Notes: generated by a model not told the origin, from the letters alone. A DNA stretch of 64,000 bases from Harmonia axyridis (GCF_914767665.1 NC_059503.1:58298352-58362351), one strand, 5' to 3'; positions 39,491-50,229 are shown, counted from the first letter of the stretch. Made by a program: numbers and translations.

Positions 39491-41597
39491 GGTTAGGCAG
39501 GTCCGTCAATTCCGGACAACGATATGGGTAACCCAGTATATACTATTCAGTGGCGGCTAGTGGCATTATCAGATGTGGAGGAACATTAGAAAAAATTATT
39601 ATTATTATTATTGTGAATACATAAATTTATTTTTAGTTTACGGAAAAAGTTTAGCTAGTGAACTTTTTACAAAAAAAAAGTTGTACGTAATACTAATACT
39701 TAATAAATGATGAAAATCCTGAAAGGGTTTAAAAAAAGCTTCAATCTGTTGAATTGAACTACAAGCATGACTTAAAAGCAAATTGAATACATGTGTATAA
39801 CAATGAATTAACATCGCTTATGGTGCTATAGATTTGATTTTTACCTGTAAGGCGTCTATTTCTCCGGGTAGTACACTAGTCCCTAGTTTGAGTCACTGAT
39901 TTTGAATTCTAGTTAAATTTTCTGAGTTTGGCAGTTAAAAATTGAAATGAACCTTCAGCAGAATGTCCAGATCTCACATCATCCAATCACATGAATCGCT
40001 CAACAAGTTGGTCATTGATTACATAACGGAAAATTGTGAATGGCAGCTTATGTCAGTTATTTTATCAACTTTGCAGGATAAGAAGATTTTGACATTTCTT
40101 TCATTTTTTCTTTCAAAACAAGAGCAATCCAATGAATCAATTCATTTTGTATGGATTTAGATGTACTAGAAAAAACTGATCAACTGTTAATATCATTGCA
40201 AATACACGGCCAACAAAATAATTTATTCAAAGTAAGTAAGTAACTACCAGTAAGCTAGACGTGCTTTTCTACTTTTAATGTATTTTGAAACCGCAATCTG
40301 ATTTTTCGACCCCACTCATGGCCACAAGTCATTTACTCAGATCTGAAAGAGGTCGCTTTACTTCTTTAATTATGTATAATATATTCTCATGGGAATGACT
40401 CGAAAAATGCTACTGATTTATTAAAAATTTACCAAATTACAAGTACATATTTTCATTCACCTTGATGGGAATTTGAGACGACTTACTCAATCCCCCCAAA
40501 TCCATTTCGTCTTCTGGTAGTAAATGAAAAATCTTATTCAAAAAAGTTCACACTAACACGGAGACAACCTTACACGAGACAGTCGAGACACAGAAAATTA
40601 CAACATAGCAAAAACTATCCCGATTTCCAGCTTCCCAAATACTGCAGAATAATTGCAGTTCGTCCTGCAGCATCGGCATGCCTCAAATCTATATAATTCT
40701 GGACTGTGGTCACTGAAATTGTTCGCAATTTCTTCTGGATTTCCCAATAGTTGCCAGTCGGCAATCAGCTGAAAAGAAGTTATTTCAATTTCATAAAGTA
40801 TGACTGCGAGACTTGATGTAACTAATTTTGAATTCTATTGAATTTAAAGTATTATTAATAAGTCATCTCTCACATAATTCGACCATCTCCAAAGAAAAAT
40901 TATCGTTTTTTAATTTTCAAGGCAGCGTCTGCTTGTTTTACATCACAACATCAACAGCAGAGCCTCCGACAACATAGAACGCCCAAACCGAGCATGCAAC
41001 ATGTTGCAACACCTCCACATCATCCCAATTTACAGCATAAATACCAATACCAGCCTCGATAACCGCCCTTCAGACACGAAATATCGTAAGCTTGCGGGCC
41101 AAGGGTTACGTGATCTTCGCAAAATCAACAAGTAAGAACCGGATAGGTAATTATGGTCGGTTAATTGCGTACAGGTGTTCTATAAATTAACCCCTTCGGG
41201 TTATTATTGTTAATCATGTAGATATTATTGCCCCTTCTTGCCGGCCCGTTTTCCGATTGCCTCCTTCAATCGGACGTTTTCCTTCGGCGCCAGAAGGAGC
41301 AAGGATAATTACCGGGATGTAATACCGGGCCTCTGACCGGAAGGAAATTCATTGTTGAGGTAAGGGCGAGCGCTCGGGAACTGATTGATGCTGGAGCTGC
41401 GATGTTATCTCAGAAAATCTGTTGATTTGGTCGCTGTTCGGTTTCGAGGATTCGGTTTGTTGGATGTTCGGTGGGATGCGGGGTCCTTCATCTTGAGGGT
41501 CTTTGTCAAGGTGAAGTATGAGTAGTAGGCGAATTAATTCGTGTTTCAAAATTTATGTTTGGGAACAGAAGGAATTATGGATTGGGCAAAAAGTCGC
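39491..41597. other. Mostly unassigned
   Basis: Includes an ATT microsatellite (about 39595-39612), a possible hAT-like end (CAGTGGCGGCTAGTGG at 39548) without a partner, and GC-richer sequence at about 41060-41350. No protein family recognised in the short frames. Confidence 0.35.
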
Positions 41598-41599
41598 TT

Positions 41600-41670
41600 T
41601 AGTATCTTAGTTGAGTTCTTTATTGAATTTCCCAAGCTTTCAGCCATTCACATGACCATTTTCAGGGCAC
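41600..41670 (-). other. Retroelement terminal module, hammerhead-like arrangement
   Basis: The minus strand reads CCCTGAAAATGGTCATGTGA, then ATGGCTGAAAGCTTGGG and a stretch leading into AATAAAGAACTCAAC. This layout resembles terminal modules of Penelope-like elements and short repeats in arthropods, with a decayed core. Confidence 0.35.
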
Positions 41671-42165
41671 TAAAAATAATTTTATATCATAAACGACTCT
41701 GAAAAGCTCATCAGTTATTTAAATTAGGATTTACAACTTATCTGAATCTAACAGTGTAAAGTCAAGAGATTAAAAAAAATAAAATACATCTCATGATCTC
41801 ATCTCTTGAGCAGTTAGCTCGATCACATCCTCGCAAGCTTTATACTCTCGTACTACCGAGTCGAATCTTTCACAGGAATTCATTTTTCTCCATTTTGATG
41901 GAGTACAAGCGAGCTCTTATTCAAGTGTGTGTCACATCAACTCAAAACTCTAATTACTTCAACAGGGTCTCGGATATTGAGAATTTTCTCGTAGTAATTC
42001 TCGTCAATTCTGTTTATGATAATGTCTCGTACCCAATTACTTCTCTTGGATTTGTTGGCATATTACCAAGTTTGGTTACTCGTACTTGGCTCTATGACGT
42101 CCAACAAATCATTTGTCAAAAGCTCAGATCTTAGACTGTCGATCCAGATCTTGAATTTGAATTCT

Positions 42166-42440
42166 TCTGTAACATGGATTAATTTTAAATATCTGGGTTT
42201 TCTCAAACTCTAAATCTCTAAAATTTTACCTCAGAAAATATTCTCATAACTCTAATTACCTCTGCAGCATAGATTTATTTTGATATACCTGGGTTTTCTT
42301 ATACTCTAAAATATAACCTCAAAAAATATTCGCTTAACTCTAATAACCTCTGTAACATAGATCAATTCTTATATACCTGGGTTTTCTCATACTCTAAATC
42401 TCTAAAATTTAACCTCAAAAAATATACTCATAACACTTAT
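42166..42440. repeat. Three tandem repeats of about 90-94 bp
   Basis: Units start near 42166, 42260 and 42349 with CTCTGNANCATNGAT and include CTGGGTTTTCTCATACTCTA and AACCTCAAAAAATATTC. They differ by scattered substitutions and small gaps. They may belong to the 5' region of the retroelement further on. Confidence 0.8.
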
Positions 42441-43274
42441 GTCGACAATCTCTCCTCTCTCAGTGTCTCTAATATCTCGAAAGGGGGTTTGTCTAATGTC
42501 TCTGATATTTTTCTAGCATCTTTCATCTAGTCTCTTAGGTATCACTCATTGATACTGCTCTAGTCAGCTAAAATCAAGGAAATGGCAATTATTAATTGCA
42601 TGAAAAGGACTTACATTGGTTCTGACAATTCTCTCTTTCCTCGTATTGCATGAAACCTCTTTCTTCTGCAATAACGGAAATGATGGAATCTGAATCAGTA
42701 TCATAATCCACCAATTGTTTTCCTTTGGCTGCCATGTCAATTTCAGGATTTATGAAACAAAAATATTTATATTATGTATTTTAAGATTTTTGTGCATTAT
42801 ATGCTCTCTTACTGCAACTAATATCATCTACGACCAGGTATAAGATATAAAATTTTGTTTCGTGCTTCTGAATCATCTCAGACGCACAGCAATCTGATAC
42901 AATTCGAAACAGGACCATCAAGTTTTCAAGCAGCACCACCTCATACATGTACACCTTACTTCAAAAGCGGTATCACGCAATGAATACCTGTTGAGTTAGG
43001 TATGGCCATTGTACAGATACGGGATGAATACTTGAATCCTATAATATCCCTAGCTTACAAACAAACAACACAGCACAGCAAGCATTGTATGAAAGAATTC
43101 CTGAAATATTGATTATCACCAATCATACCATACTGCAGTTCTTGTAGTTCAGTGAAATACATAATTCCCCAAATTTTACATCAAGCATGATGAATATATA
43201 CTCTCAAAATATCTCAATCTCTGGGTTATGTATGTGGAATATGAAATATCAAATTTTACATTCCCCAAGCGATA

Positions 43275-44038
43275 CAGGGTGTTCCTAAATTGAACGTACA
43301 AACGAAAAGGGGAGATTCCTTAAGTGAGTTTAAGAAAAAAAAGTCCCATAAACATGGGGTCGCAAACGTTTCGTTTTCGAGATACAGAGTGTTGAAGTTT
43401 GAAATTTTTTTTTTTTAAGTTTTTTCCTCATAGTATCTACACTTCACAAGATATTCAAATGAAATTTGGCATAGATATTACATTTGAGAGTTCTCACCAC
43501 GTGACATGGCAATTTCGATAGAAGATCTACAGGGTGATATTTTTTCTGGAACACTGCCACCTGTTCTTCTGCAGAACTTTTTTTTGGTGAGCAACTGTTA
43601 ATCTGAAAAAATGTAAATGTAAAAAGAAGCTTTGTTCTTATAATAAACTTTTCGGTCTCTTGTAGTTTTGTCGTATCTACCAACGATTTCGAGAAAAAAA
43701 ATGTGGAACGATTCTCTCGAAATTCTCGTAACTATGATAGGAAGGCCAGTTTGTAATCTGTGGTGAATGAATTCAGTGCCTGTAGATCTTGTATTGAAAT
43801 TGCCACGTCACGTGGTGAGAACTCTCAAATGTAATATCTATGCCAAATTTCATTTGAATATCTTGTGAAGTGTAGATACTATGAGGAAAAAACTTAAAAA
43901 AAAAAAAATTTCAAACTTCAACACTCTGTATCTCGAAAACGAAACGTTTGCGACCCCATATTTATGGGACTTTTTTTTCTCAAACTCACTTAAGGAATCT
44001 CCCCTTTTCGTTTGTACGTTCAATTTAGGAACACCCTG
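43275..44038. mobile_element. Foldback/MITE-like element with about 260-bp inverted repeats
   Basis: Starts CAGGGTGTTCCTAAATTGAA and ends with its complement at 44038, flanked by TA on both sides (43273-43274 and 44039-44040). Left arm 43275-43533, right arm 43779-44038, nearly complementary (for example AACATGGGGTCGCAAACGTT against its complement). The 245-bp centre has no coding. The TA duplication points to mobilisation by a Tc1/mariner-type transposase. Confidence 0.92.
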
Positions 44039-44264
44039 TATATGTAGAATCTCCAAATCTGCATGCTCCAAGCCTCTAGGTGTTGTATGTAAAATCTCTA
44101 AAATTATCCAATCTGAAACAGATAGTATGTTAGCAAAATCTCTAAAGTGAACATAATCTCAACCTCTAGATGGTTTGAGTAAAACTCTAAAATATTCTCA
44201 TCTAAACCTCTCGAATGATGTATGTACATCACCTTTATCTCTCGAACGGTGAATGTGACATCTC

Positions 44265-44455
44265 TAAACGATGAATATGTAAAATCTCAACATTTACATA
44301 GCATGTAAACGATGAATTGTGAAATTCAAACATTTTTATGTTATTTGAATCGATTGTAAACAATGAATATGCAAATCTCTACATTCGCATAATCTGGATC
44401 GATTGTAAACGACGAATATGCGAAATCTCTACATTCACATGAATCGATTGATGGT
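44265..44455. repeat. Short diverged tandem repeats before ORF1
   Basis: Three or more units of about 60 bp around GATTGTAAACGATGAATATG and AAATCTCTACATTCGCAT. They directly precede the ORF1 start at 44513, so they may be part of the element's 5' UTR. Confidence 0.65.
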
Positions 44456-44512
44456 GAACATCATCTAAATCTATAAAACATGTGTATAGTAAAATATTTC
44501 ATTTCTCTATAC

Positions 44513-45163
44513 ATGACTAAAATTGAAGCAAAACTACAGCAAGGTCTCGAAAAATTACGCAAGGACTATATCGACCACAATGCAACAGGATCATCTAGCC
44601 CATCAGTTTTTGAGGAAAAATTGAAAAGCTTCGAATATGAAATCAGAGCTGAAATAAAAAGGATGAATGAAAATATACTACTTATTCAATCAAAAGTGAG
44701 TAAAAATGAACGTAACATAAATAAGATCATGCATGGAAATAACAACAAGAAACTCTTATTTCGTGGAATTCCTGAAAATAATGGAAGATTAGACATCAAG
44801 GAAGATTTGTTAAGTATGATTCATAAAAATCTGGGCGTAAATATCGATAAAAACGAAATCGCCTCCTGTTATCGCCTGAAAAGAAAGAACAACAAACAAG
44901 AAGAGAACAGACCATCACCTTTGATAGTTGAATTCGTCACCCAGTGGCGGCGTGATGAAATATTCTATAATAAAAGCCGACTCAAAGGGAAAAATATAAT
45001 GGTGTGTGAAATGCTGTCAACTGAAAATTATAGTCTCCTTCTGAAAGTGAGAGAGAAATTCAAGAACAAATCATGGACCGATCGAGGAAGAATTCTAGTC
45101 TTTCATAACAACCGAAAGATCCAGATCGCCGATGAAAAGCAGCTAGAAGAGTTGGTGAATTGA
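44513..45163 (+). CDS. Non-LTR retrotransposon ORF1: L1-type RNA-binding protein
   Basis: A 216-residue protein taken from the ATG of MTKIEAKLQQGLEKL; the upstream ATG at 44480 adds only a hydrophobic stub. Residues about 25-75 have the heptad pattern of a coiled coil (FEEKLKSFEYEIRAEIKRMN and on). From about 80 the RRM-like core shows KLLFRGIPENNGRLDIKEDL, then IASCYRLKRKN and PLIVEFVTQWRRDEIF. The C-terminal domain has LKGKNIMVCEMLS and WTDRGRILVFHNNRKIQI. This trio (coiled coil, RRM, C-terminal domain) is the L1-ORF1p plan used by several insect non-LTR families. ORF2 follows after 277 bp. No stops are seen, so it looks intact. Confidence 0.88.
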   Translation: MTKIEAKLQQGLEKLRKDYIDHNATGSSSPSVFEEKLKSFEYEIRAEIKRMNENILLIQSKVSKNERNINKIMHGNNNKKLLFRGIPENNGRLDIKEDLLSMIHKNLGVNIDKNEIASCYRLKRKNNKQEENRPSPLIVEFVTQWRRDEIFYNKSRLKGKNIMVCEMLSTENYSLLLKVREKFKNKSWTDRGRILVFHNNRKIQIADEKQLEELVN

Positions 45164-45440
45164 GGGCGGAGTGGTATCTATGTGAGCGTATACTTTTCGT
45201 TTTCTCTATTGCTCATATTTTATATTAGGTTTTTTTTTTTTTTTGTAAAGCTCTCTCTCATTTCTAATAACTAGTCATTCAAGTTTTCGATTAATTCTGA
45301 TAAATTTCTTTTAGTAGCACTCAGTGAGAAATCTTTGTGCCTCTTTCTCTGAATTTTTCTTTTTTTTTTGTTTTACTCATCACTCTTTTATGAGTGTTTA
45401 CTTTAAATTCTTATAATACACTCTGCTAACTCTATTCCCG

Positions 45441-48257
45441 ATGAAAACTGCTCAAAATTTAAGAATAGGTCACATTAATATTAGATCTCTTACTCCAAAC
45501 CTTTCTGACTTCGACCAATTCGTGAACTCTGAGAATTTTGATTTTATTGGCATATCTGAAACATGGCTTAATGATAATTCATTAGACACGAATGTAGGGG
45601 TTTGTGGATATCACGGTATTTTTCAGAACAGAAAAAGTAGGGGAGGAGGAGTTGGCTTATTCATAAAACAAGGTTATAAATTCACGCGGATGGAAAATGA
45701 ACTAACAAGTAATGAACACTTCGAGCAAATATGGATTAAGGTTCAGATGGGCAAGAGTGAATTCATTCTGGGATGTATTTATAAACCCCCTCATTACAGA
45801 CAATCTGATTTTCTAGTTGAATTTGACGACATCTTATCATCCTTTGTACCTCTTTGTGATAGAATATGCTGCGTTGGCGATTTCAATATAGACTACATGG
45901 ATTCCCTATCGAGGGAAGTTATGGAGTTCAATTCTGTGTTGGAATCGGCGAATCTTTCTCAGATAGTTCCACACCCCACTAGAATAACTGCACAAAGTAG
46001 CTCCTTAATAGATCTTATTATAATTTCTAATAACATTAAGATATTCGAATGTGACACTTTGCCATTCCAGTTCTCGGATCATGAATTTATTTATTGTGAG
46101 GTAGAAATACCTAGTATAACTAAAGTTATTAAATATAAAGAAGTCAGGAACTGGAGTGATATTAATATCAGCCAATTTGAACAAGACCTAAAATCTATCC
46201 CATGGCGGAATATATATGACATGAATGATATAGATAGGAAGGTTGATTTTATAACTGAGAGTTTGAATATTTTATTGGATTTACATGCGCCAAAAAGAAC
46301 AGTAAGACTAACTAAACGTAACAGGCAACCTTGGTTGAAGAATGTCATTAATCTGATAAAAATGCGTAATAAAGCGCTTAGTAAATATAAAAAATGCCGT
46401 TCTGATACTAATAGAGCTTATTACAAATCACTAAGGAACTTAACATCATCAACAATCAAAAAGGAAAAAAAAGCATTTCTCGATAATAAATTTTTAACAT
46501 CTAATAACTTCTGGCATGATTTGAAATACTATTGTGGTGACAGCGAGGATAATCTTAAAACTATTCCAGAAAACCTAAAAAAACCTGACGAAATCAATCA
46601 ATATTTCATCTCCTCAATCCCTCAAACCACAAGAAACTTAGATCAAACAATTGCATATTATTCAAGTAACAAGAGAGAAAATTTGACTTCTGTACTGAAA
46701 TTCGAGACTGTAACGGAAATTGAGATCCTCAAAATTATCAGCCAAATCAAATCCAAGGCATGCGGTTTAGATGAAATAGGAATGTATACTATCCATTTAT
46801 GCTGTCCTTTCATCCTTCCTTATTTGACTCATACTATTAATTTCTGCATCACAAAATCTATATATCCAAAATCATGGAAGAAAGCCCTTCTAATTCCGAA
46901 ACCTAAGGTGAACATGCCCAATGAGTATAAAGATCTCAGACCTATCAGCATTCTCCCATGCCTATCTAAAATCCTAGAGAAGGTAATTAGTGGACAACTT
47001 CTAAACTACATAACCTCAAATAACATACTACCAGAAACGCAATCTGGATTTCGTAAGGATCACAGCTGCTCTACTGCGCTATCTGATATCGTAGATGATA
47101 TAGTTCGAGCAGCCGACAATAACCAGTATACCATGCTGGTGTTGTTGGATTACACTCGAGCTTTTGATACTTTGGATCGTTCAGTATTGTTAGCAGTGCT
47201 CCACTATATCGGACTGGACGAGGGCGCAATCCAATTCTTCAGAAGCTACTTTGAGGGAACATCACAGAGGGTAATAATCGATAACACCGTATCGCAGGAT
47301 CTGATAACCACAACCGGCGTAATGCAGGGCTCAATCTTAGGCCCCGCTTTATATGCCATTTATACCTCAGGGCAAAACTGCTGCTTTAAAAAATCAAAAG
47401 TACATTATTACGCTGACGATACTCAAGTATACTTGTCATTCAACAGGGAAAATGCTCATGACACATGTGAAACAATGAATCGCGAACTCGCTGAATTGAG
47501 CAAGTACTCATTGGATCACAATTTATTTCTAAACCCAGAGAAGTGTTGTGTTATGTTGTTCGGTCCAAGGAGTCATTTTCAAGATATCAAGAAAATGATA
47601 AAAATAAAAATAGGAGATAATTTGCTGAAAATAGAAGACGCCAAACGAAATCTAGGACTTACATTGGATTCAAATTTAAGGTTCGATAAACATGTTTCCA
47701 GTTGTATTCAACGTGCTCGGTATAAACTAAGAACGATATACAATAATCGCCATTTCATCCCGGAAAAATTGAAGAAACTATTATGCGATTCTCTTGTTCT
47801 ATCAACCTTCAACTACGCTGATGTTGTCTATGGCAATTGCCTCACTAGTGCTCAGAGACTGAGAATTCAGAGGGTTCAGAATTCATGTCTGCGCTTCATT
47901 TATGGTATCCGAAAATACGAAAGAATATCGCATAAATTAAAAGAGATTAGTTGGCTCAATATGGATTATCGCCGTAAATATCACGCTGCATGTTTTTATC
48001 ATAAAATCCTGGTAAATAAAGTACCTAAATATCTCTACCGAAAAATAATCTACAGAAGTCATGTACACAATATAAATGTTCGAAGTAGAGGTTTAATAAC
48101 ACCACCGGCGCATAGGACGACTTTTTTCCAGAGGTGTTTCACATACAACATCGCTTCTGTGTACAATGCCCTTCCTTCTCAACTAAAAATATTGAACCTG
48201 CAAAAATTCAAGTCCAGTATTTTTTCTCATTACCAACTAGAGCAGAATCGAATTTGA
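45441..48257 (+). CDS. Non-LTR ORF2: endonuclease and reverse transcriptase
   Basis: 938 residues. The apurinic-like endonuclease (about 5-220) shows RIGHINIRSL, FIGISETWLNDNS, RGGGVGLFIK, VGDFNIDYMD (about 146), SSLIDLIIIS and FSDHEFIYCEV (about 212). The reverse transcriptase (about 480-720) shows YKDLRPISILPCLSKILEKV, QSGFRKDHSCSTAL, LLDYTRAFDTLDR, GVMQGSILGPALYAIY and the catalytic YADD (about 656). The thumb has NLGLTLDSNLRFDKHVS and STFNYADVVYG, and the end has FSSIFSHY-like residues (KSSIFSHYQ). There is no RNase H. The frame is uninterrupted. The start is the first ATG in a short AT-rich leader. It could encode a working enzyme. Confidence 0.92.
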   Translation: MKTAQNLRIGHINIRSLTPNLSDFDQFVNSENFDFIGISETWLNDNSLDTNVGVCGYHGIFQNRKSRGGGVGLFIKQGYKFTRMENELTSNEHFEQIWIKVQMGKSEFILGCIYKPPHYRQSDFLVEFDDILSSFVPLCDRICCVGDFNIDYMDSLSREVMEFNSVLESANLSQIVPHPTRITAQSSSLIDLIIISNNIKIFECDTLPFQFSDHEFIYCEVEIPSITKVIKYKEVRNWSDINISQFEQDLKSIPWRNIYDMNDIDRKVDFITESLNILLDLHAPKRTVRLTKRNRQPWLKNVINLIKMRNKALSKYKKCRSDTNRAYYKSLRNLTSSTIKKEKKAFLDNKFLTSNNFWHDLKYYCGDSEDNLKTIPENLKKPDEINQYFISSIPQTTRNLDQTIAYYSSNKRENLTSVLKFETVTEIEILKIISQIKSKACGLDEIGMYTIHLCCPFILPYLTHTINFCITKSIYPKSWKKALLIPKPKVNMPNEYKDLRPISILPCLSKILEKVISGQLLNYITSNNILPETQSGFRKDHSCSTALSDIVDDIVRAADNNQYTMLVLLDYTRAFDTLDRSVLLAVLHYIGLDEGAIQFFRSYFEGTSQRVIIDNTVSQDLITTTGVMQGSILGPALYAIYTSGQNCCFKKSKVHYYADDTQVYLSFNRENAHDTCETMNRELAELSKYSLDHNLFLNPEKCCVMLFGPRSHFQDIKKMIKIKIGDNLLKIEDAKRNLGLTLDSNLRFDKHVSSCIQRARYKLRTIYNNRHFIPEKLKKLLCDSLVLSTFNYADVVYGNCLTSAQRLRIQRVQNSCLRFIYGIRKYERISHKLKEISWLNMDYRRKYHAACFYHKILVNKVPKYLYRKIIYRSHVHNINVRSRGLITPPAHRTTFFQRCFTYNIASVYNALPSQLKILNLQKFKSSIFSHYQLEQNRI

Positions 48258-48296
48258 AGGACTGAATTGTGTATTTAAATAGTCCTAACCAAATGA

Positions 48297-48324
48297 AAGA
48301 GAGAGAGAGAGAGAGAGAGAGAGT
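48297..48324. repeat. GA microsatellite
   Basis: About 14 GA/AG dinucleotides in a row, in the 3' UTR of the non-LTR element. Confidence 0.9.
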
Positions 48325-48806
48325 TATTGTAAATATTATATATGTATAAATATTCTAATATAATTAGACGTCTTAGGTTGTTTTATACCAATGAAATTTG
48401 TAATATTTTGTTTAGGTTGAGTTGAACAGAAGATGTACTTAGGTGCATCACTGGACTCCGCCTATTCTCACATTTTCGAGGTTATTTTTTTTCTTTGTAA
48501 AATTATTTGTATTGATCTTGTATTGTGGGAATAAAGTCAATTATTATTATTATTATTATTATCAACGGTCAAGAACTGTTGAGAATCAAAGGTAAACACA
48601 TTATTTCCGAATACAGTATATACCGTATGACAGGAATTCTCTATTTCAGCAATGAATATGATATAAATCATTTCCATTCACTGAACTAAATAAAATATCT
48701 CTAGCCTCGTAATTTACCTACCTCAATTGATATTTTTCTCGTATTGTACACAACAGATTTTCAGAATTAGTGTTTACCTCGTTGCACAGTGAAGAGTGCA
48801 CTGGAG

Positions 48807-48819
48807 CCTTTAACCTGTT
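48807..48819. repeat. Target-site duplication, left copy
   Basis: CCTTTAACCTGTT, repeated exactly at 49203-49215. Confidence 0.9.
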
Positions 48820-49202
48820 ATTATTATTATTATTTGAACTGGGGTCGTTTTGCTTCGGTAAGCCTTCCGGGAACTGCGACCATGCAGATCTTTTGTTCAC
48901 TACCCTACTCATCCATAGAAACCCAGGGAGGTCGTCAACGATGTTAATAAAATTGACAACCTCCCTAGGGGCCTTGGCCATTACCTCTCTGGTATCCAGG
49001 ACCGACTTGCCCATGTGAATGGTTCTTAGGCCAGCCAGCTCTGGACACTTGCATATCAAGTGTTCAGCCGTTTCCACTTCCGATCCACAGAGCCTGCAAA
49101 TCTCGTCTGCTGACTTACCCATACGGTATAAATGATGTTTGTACCGAAAGTGCCCCGTCAGCAGTCCGACCATCACCCGAAGCTCTGCTCGCGACAGCTT
49201 CA
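48820..49202 (-). mobile_element. 5'-truncated non-LTR retrotransposon (383 bp)
   Basis: A minus-strand insertion flanked by 13-bp duplications and ending in an AAT-repeat tail (48820-48834). It carries the extreme C-terminus of an I/R1-type or related ORF2: LRVMVGLLTGHFRYKHHLYR, then a zinc-binding CRLCGSEVETAEHLICKC. The truncation point lies just upstream of this region. Confidence 0.9.
48834..49202 (-). pseudogene. C-terminal tail of a non-LTR ORF2 with a zinc-binding motif
   Basis: About 120 residues, open throughout. LTGHFRYKHHLYRMG and C-x2-C-x9-H-x4-C (CRLCGSEVETAEHLICKC) mark the region after RNase H in several non-LTR clades. The remainder (TREVMAKAPREVVNFINIV) is unlike other parts I know. 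There is no promoter or start of its own; the frame merely begins at the truncation point. Confidence 0.85.
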
Positions 49203-49215
49203 CCTTTAACCTGTT

Positions 49216-49854
49216 GGATTTATAGGTTCTACAGAGGATTCACTAATACACAGTTCAAGTTTTATAGTTTAATATAATCTCTAGTATGTCTCTCTCCGAG
49301 CAAACTCGATTCCAGAAGGAATGATCTCTTAGGTTAGACCTCTGTAATTCGCTCTAGATCATTGAAGATCTATTCATGGTCTTTCTCTCGATAGCCCTCG
49401 ATGGCCTCGTAACTGCCTAAGCGCTTACAGCGCTGCGGTGGTGAAATGAAGTGATGCTATGAGTAGGTAGGATGTAATTGGTTGCCTCTCTCATAATTTG
49501 TTCAGATGAAGTGATATTCTAACAAAAACCAATCCAATGAATTTTTCAAATCAATATTCTGAATCGGAAAATAACGCCTTGAGAATGTCTGATGTTTTAA
49601 TGCTTTTTTACGGTGTTTCAATTTGAGATCATTTCAAGGTGGCAGAAGCGGTCAAGATTTCTTAATATCATTAATAATATTATGTTAAATTTCATATTTC
49701 TGTCATAGGTATCGAATAGACTCACATTGTACCATAAATTTCAAAGGCTCTATAACGAAGGATTTTTTTAGTTAATACTGTAAACATGTGGATAACGAAG
49801 GGATTATTCAAAAAACAAAGAAAGAATAACGGACATCCCTCAAAGAAAATTGCT
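49216..49854. other. No recognised feature
   Basis: Unassigned sequence after the right target duplication; no coding or element end recognised. Confidence 0.45.
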
Positions 49855-49900
49855 AACCGTAGACACGTGCTTCGGGCTTTCGGCCTTCATCAGTACGGTG
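49855..49900 (-). ncRNA. Hammerhead-ribozyme-like motif
   Basis: The minus strand reads ACCGTA, CTGATGA, A, GGC-CGAAA-GCC, C, GAA, GCACGTGT, C, TACGGT. Stem I is a perfect 6 bp (ACCGTA/TACGGT). The conserved CTGATGA and GAA boxes are both present, and the cleavage triplet is GTC. Stem III is a self-complementary GCACGTGT with a G-U base pair next to the core. One extra A or an A-C mismatch sits at the base of stem II. Such short-stem-III hammerheads are known from Penelope-like elements and retrozymes. No protein is encoded beside it. Activity is a prediction. Confidence 0.6.
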
Positions 49901-50029
49901 AAAAGTGTTAAGATGAACAATACTTGGGAGGAAAACAACAAGTAAATGAAAACAAGAACTTGAGCCAGCGTCTATTTGTATTTTCCGTAGGCAGACCAAA
50001 TGGGGTTATTCAAAATGAAACCTCTCATT

Positions 50030-50229
50030 TAGGGATTCACGGCTTGACTTGATATTCAAGCTACTTGACTTGATATTTAAGCTACTCGACTTGAGCTTGA
50101 GTTGAAATCAACTCAAGTTCAACTTCTTAATAAATGAATACTTGACTCGACATTGAAAAACTACTACCCGACTTGAACTTGACTAGATTTCAAGTTAAGC
50201 TCAAGGCAAAGTCAAGACATGAATTCCAA
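50030..50229. mobile_element. hAT miniature element (200 bp)
   Basis: Starts TAGGGATTCACGGCTTGACT, like the hAT at 9724, and is full of CAAGT/ACTTG subterminal motifs. Near-perfect 8-bp flanks CTCTCATT (50022-50029) and CTATCATT (50230-50237) fit a hAT duplication with one later change. The right end (GAATTCCAA) is worn. It appears inserted in the terminal repeat of a GGGTTTTCC-family relic. Confidence 0.7.

Larger units (their letters stand above)
44513..48562 (+). mobile_element. CR1/L2-like non-LTR retrotransposon with intact ORFs
   Basis: ORF1, a 277-bp spacer with long T-runs, ORF2, and a roughly 280-bp 3' UTR ending in AATAAAGTCA and an ATT-repeat tail (48541-48562). A GA microsatellite (48297-48324) lies just after ORF2. 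The true 5' end is not fixed: repeats at 44265-44455 may be its 5' UTR. I found no target duplication. The clade is inferred from the endonuclease and RT wording and the ATT tail. Confidence 0.85.

Noticed and set aside
42166..42440. CRISPR-like array
   Set aside because: The whole unit is repeated with drift; there are no constant repeats separated by unique spacers, and the DNA is eukaryotic.
43881..44150. 89-residue frame at the right arm of the foldback element
   Set aside because: It lies in an inverted-repeat arm and has a mirror frame on the other strand; no family resemblance.
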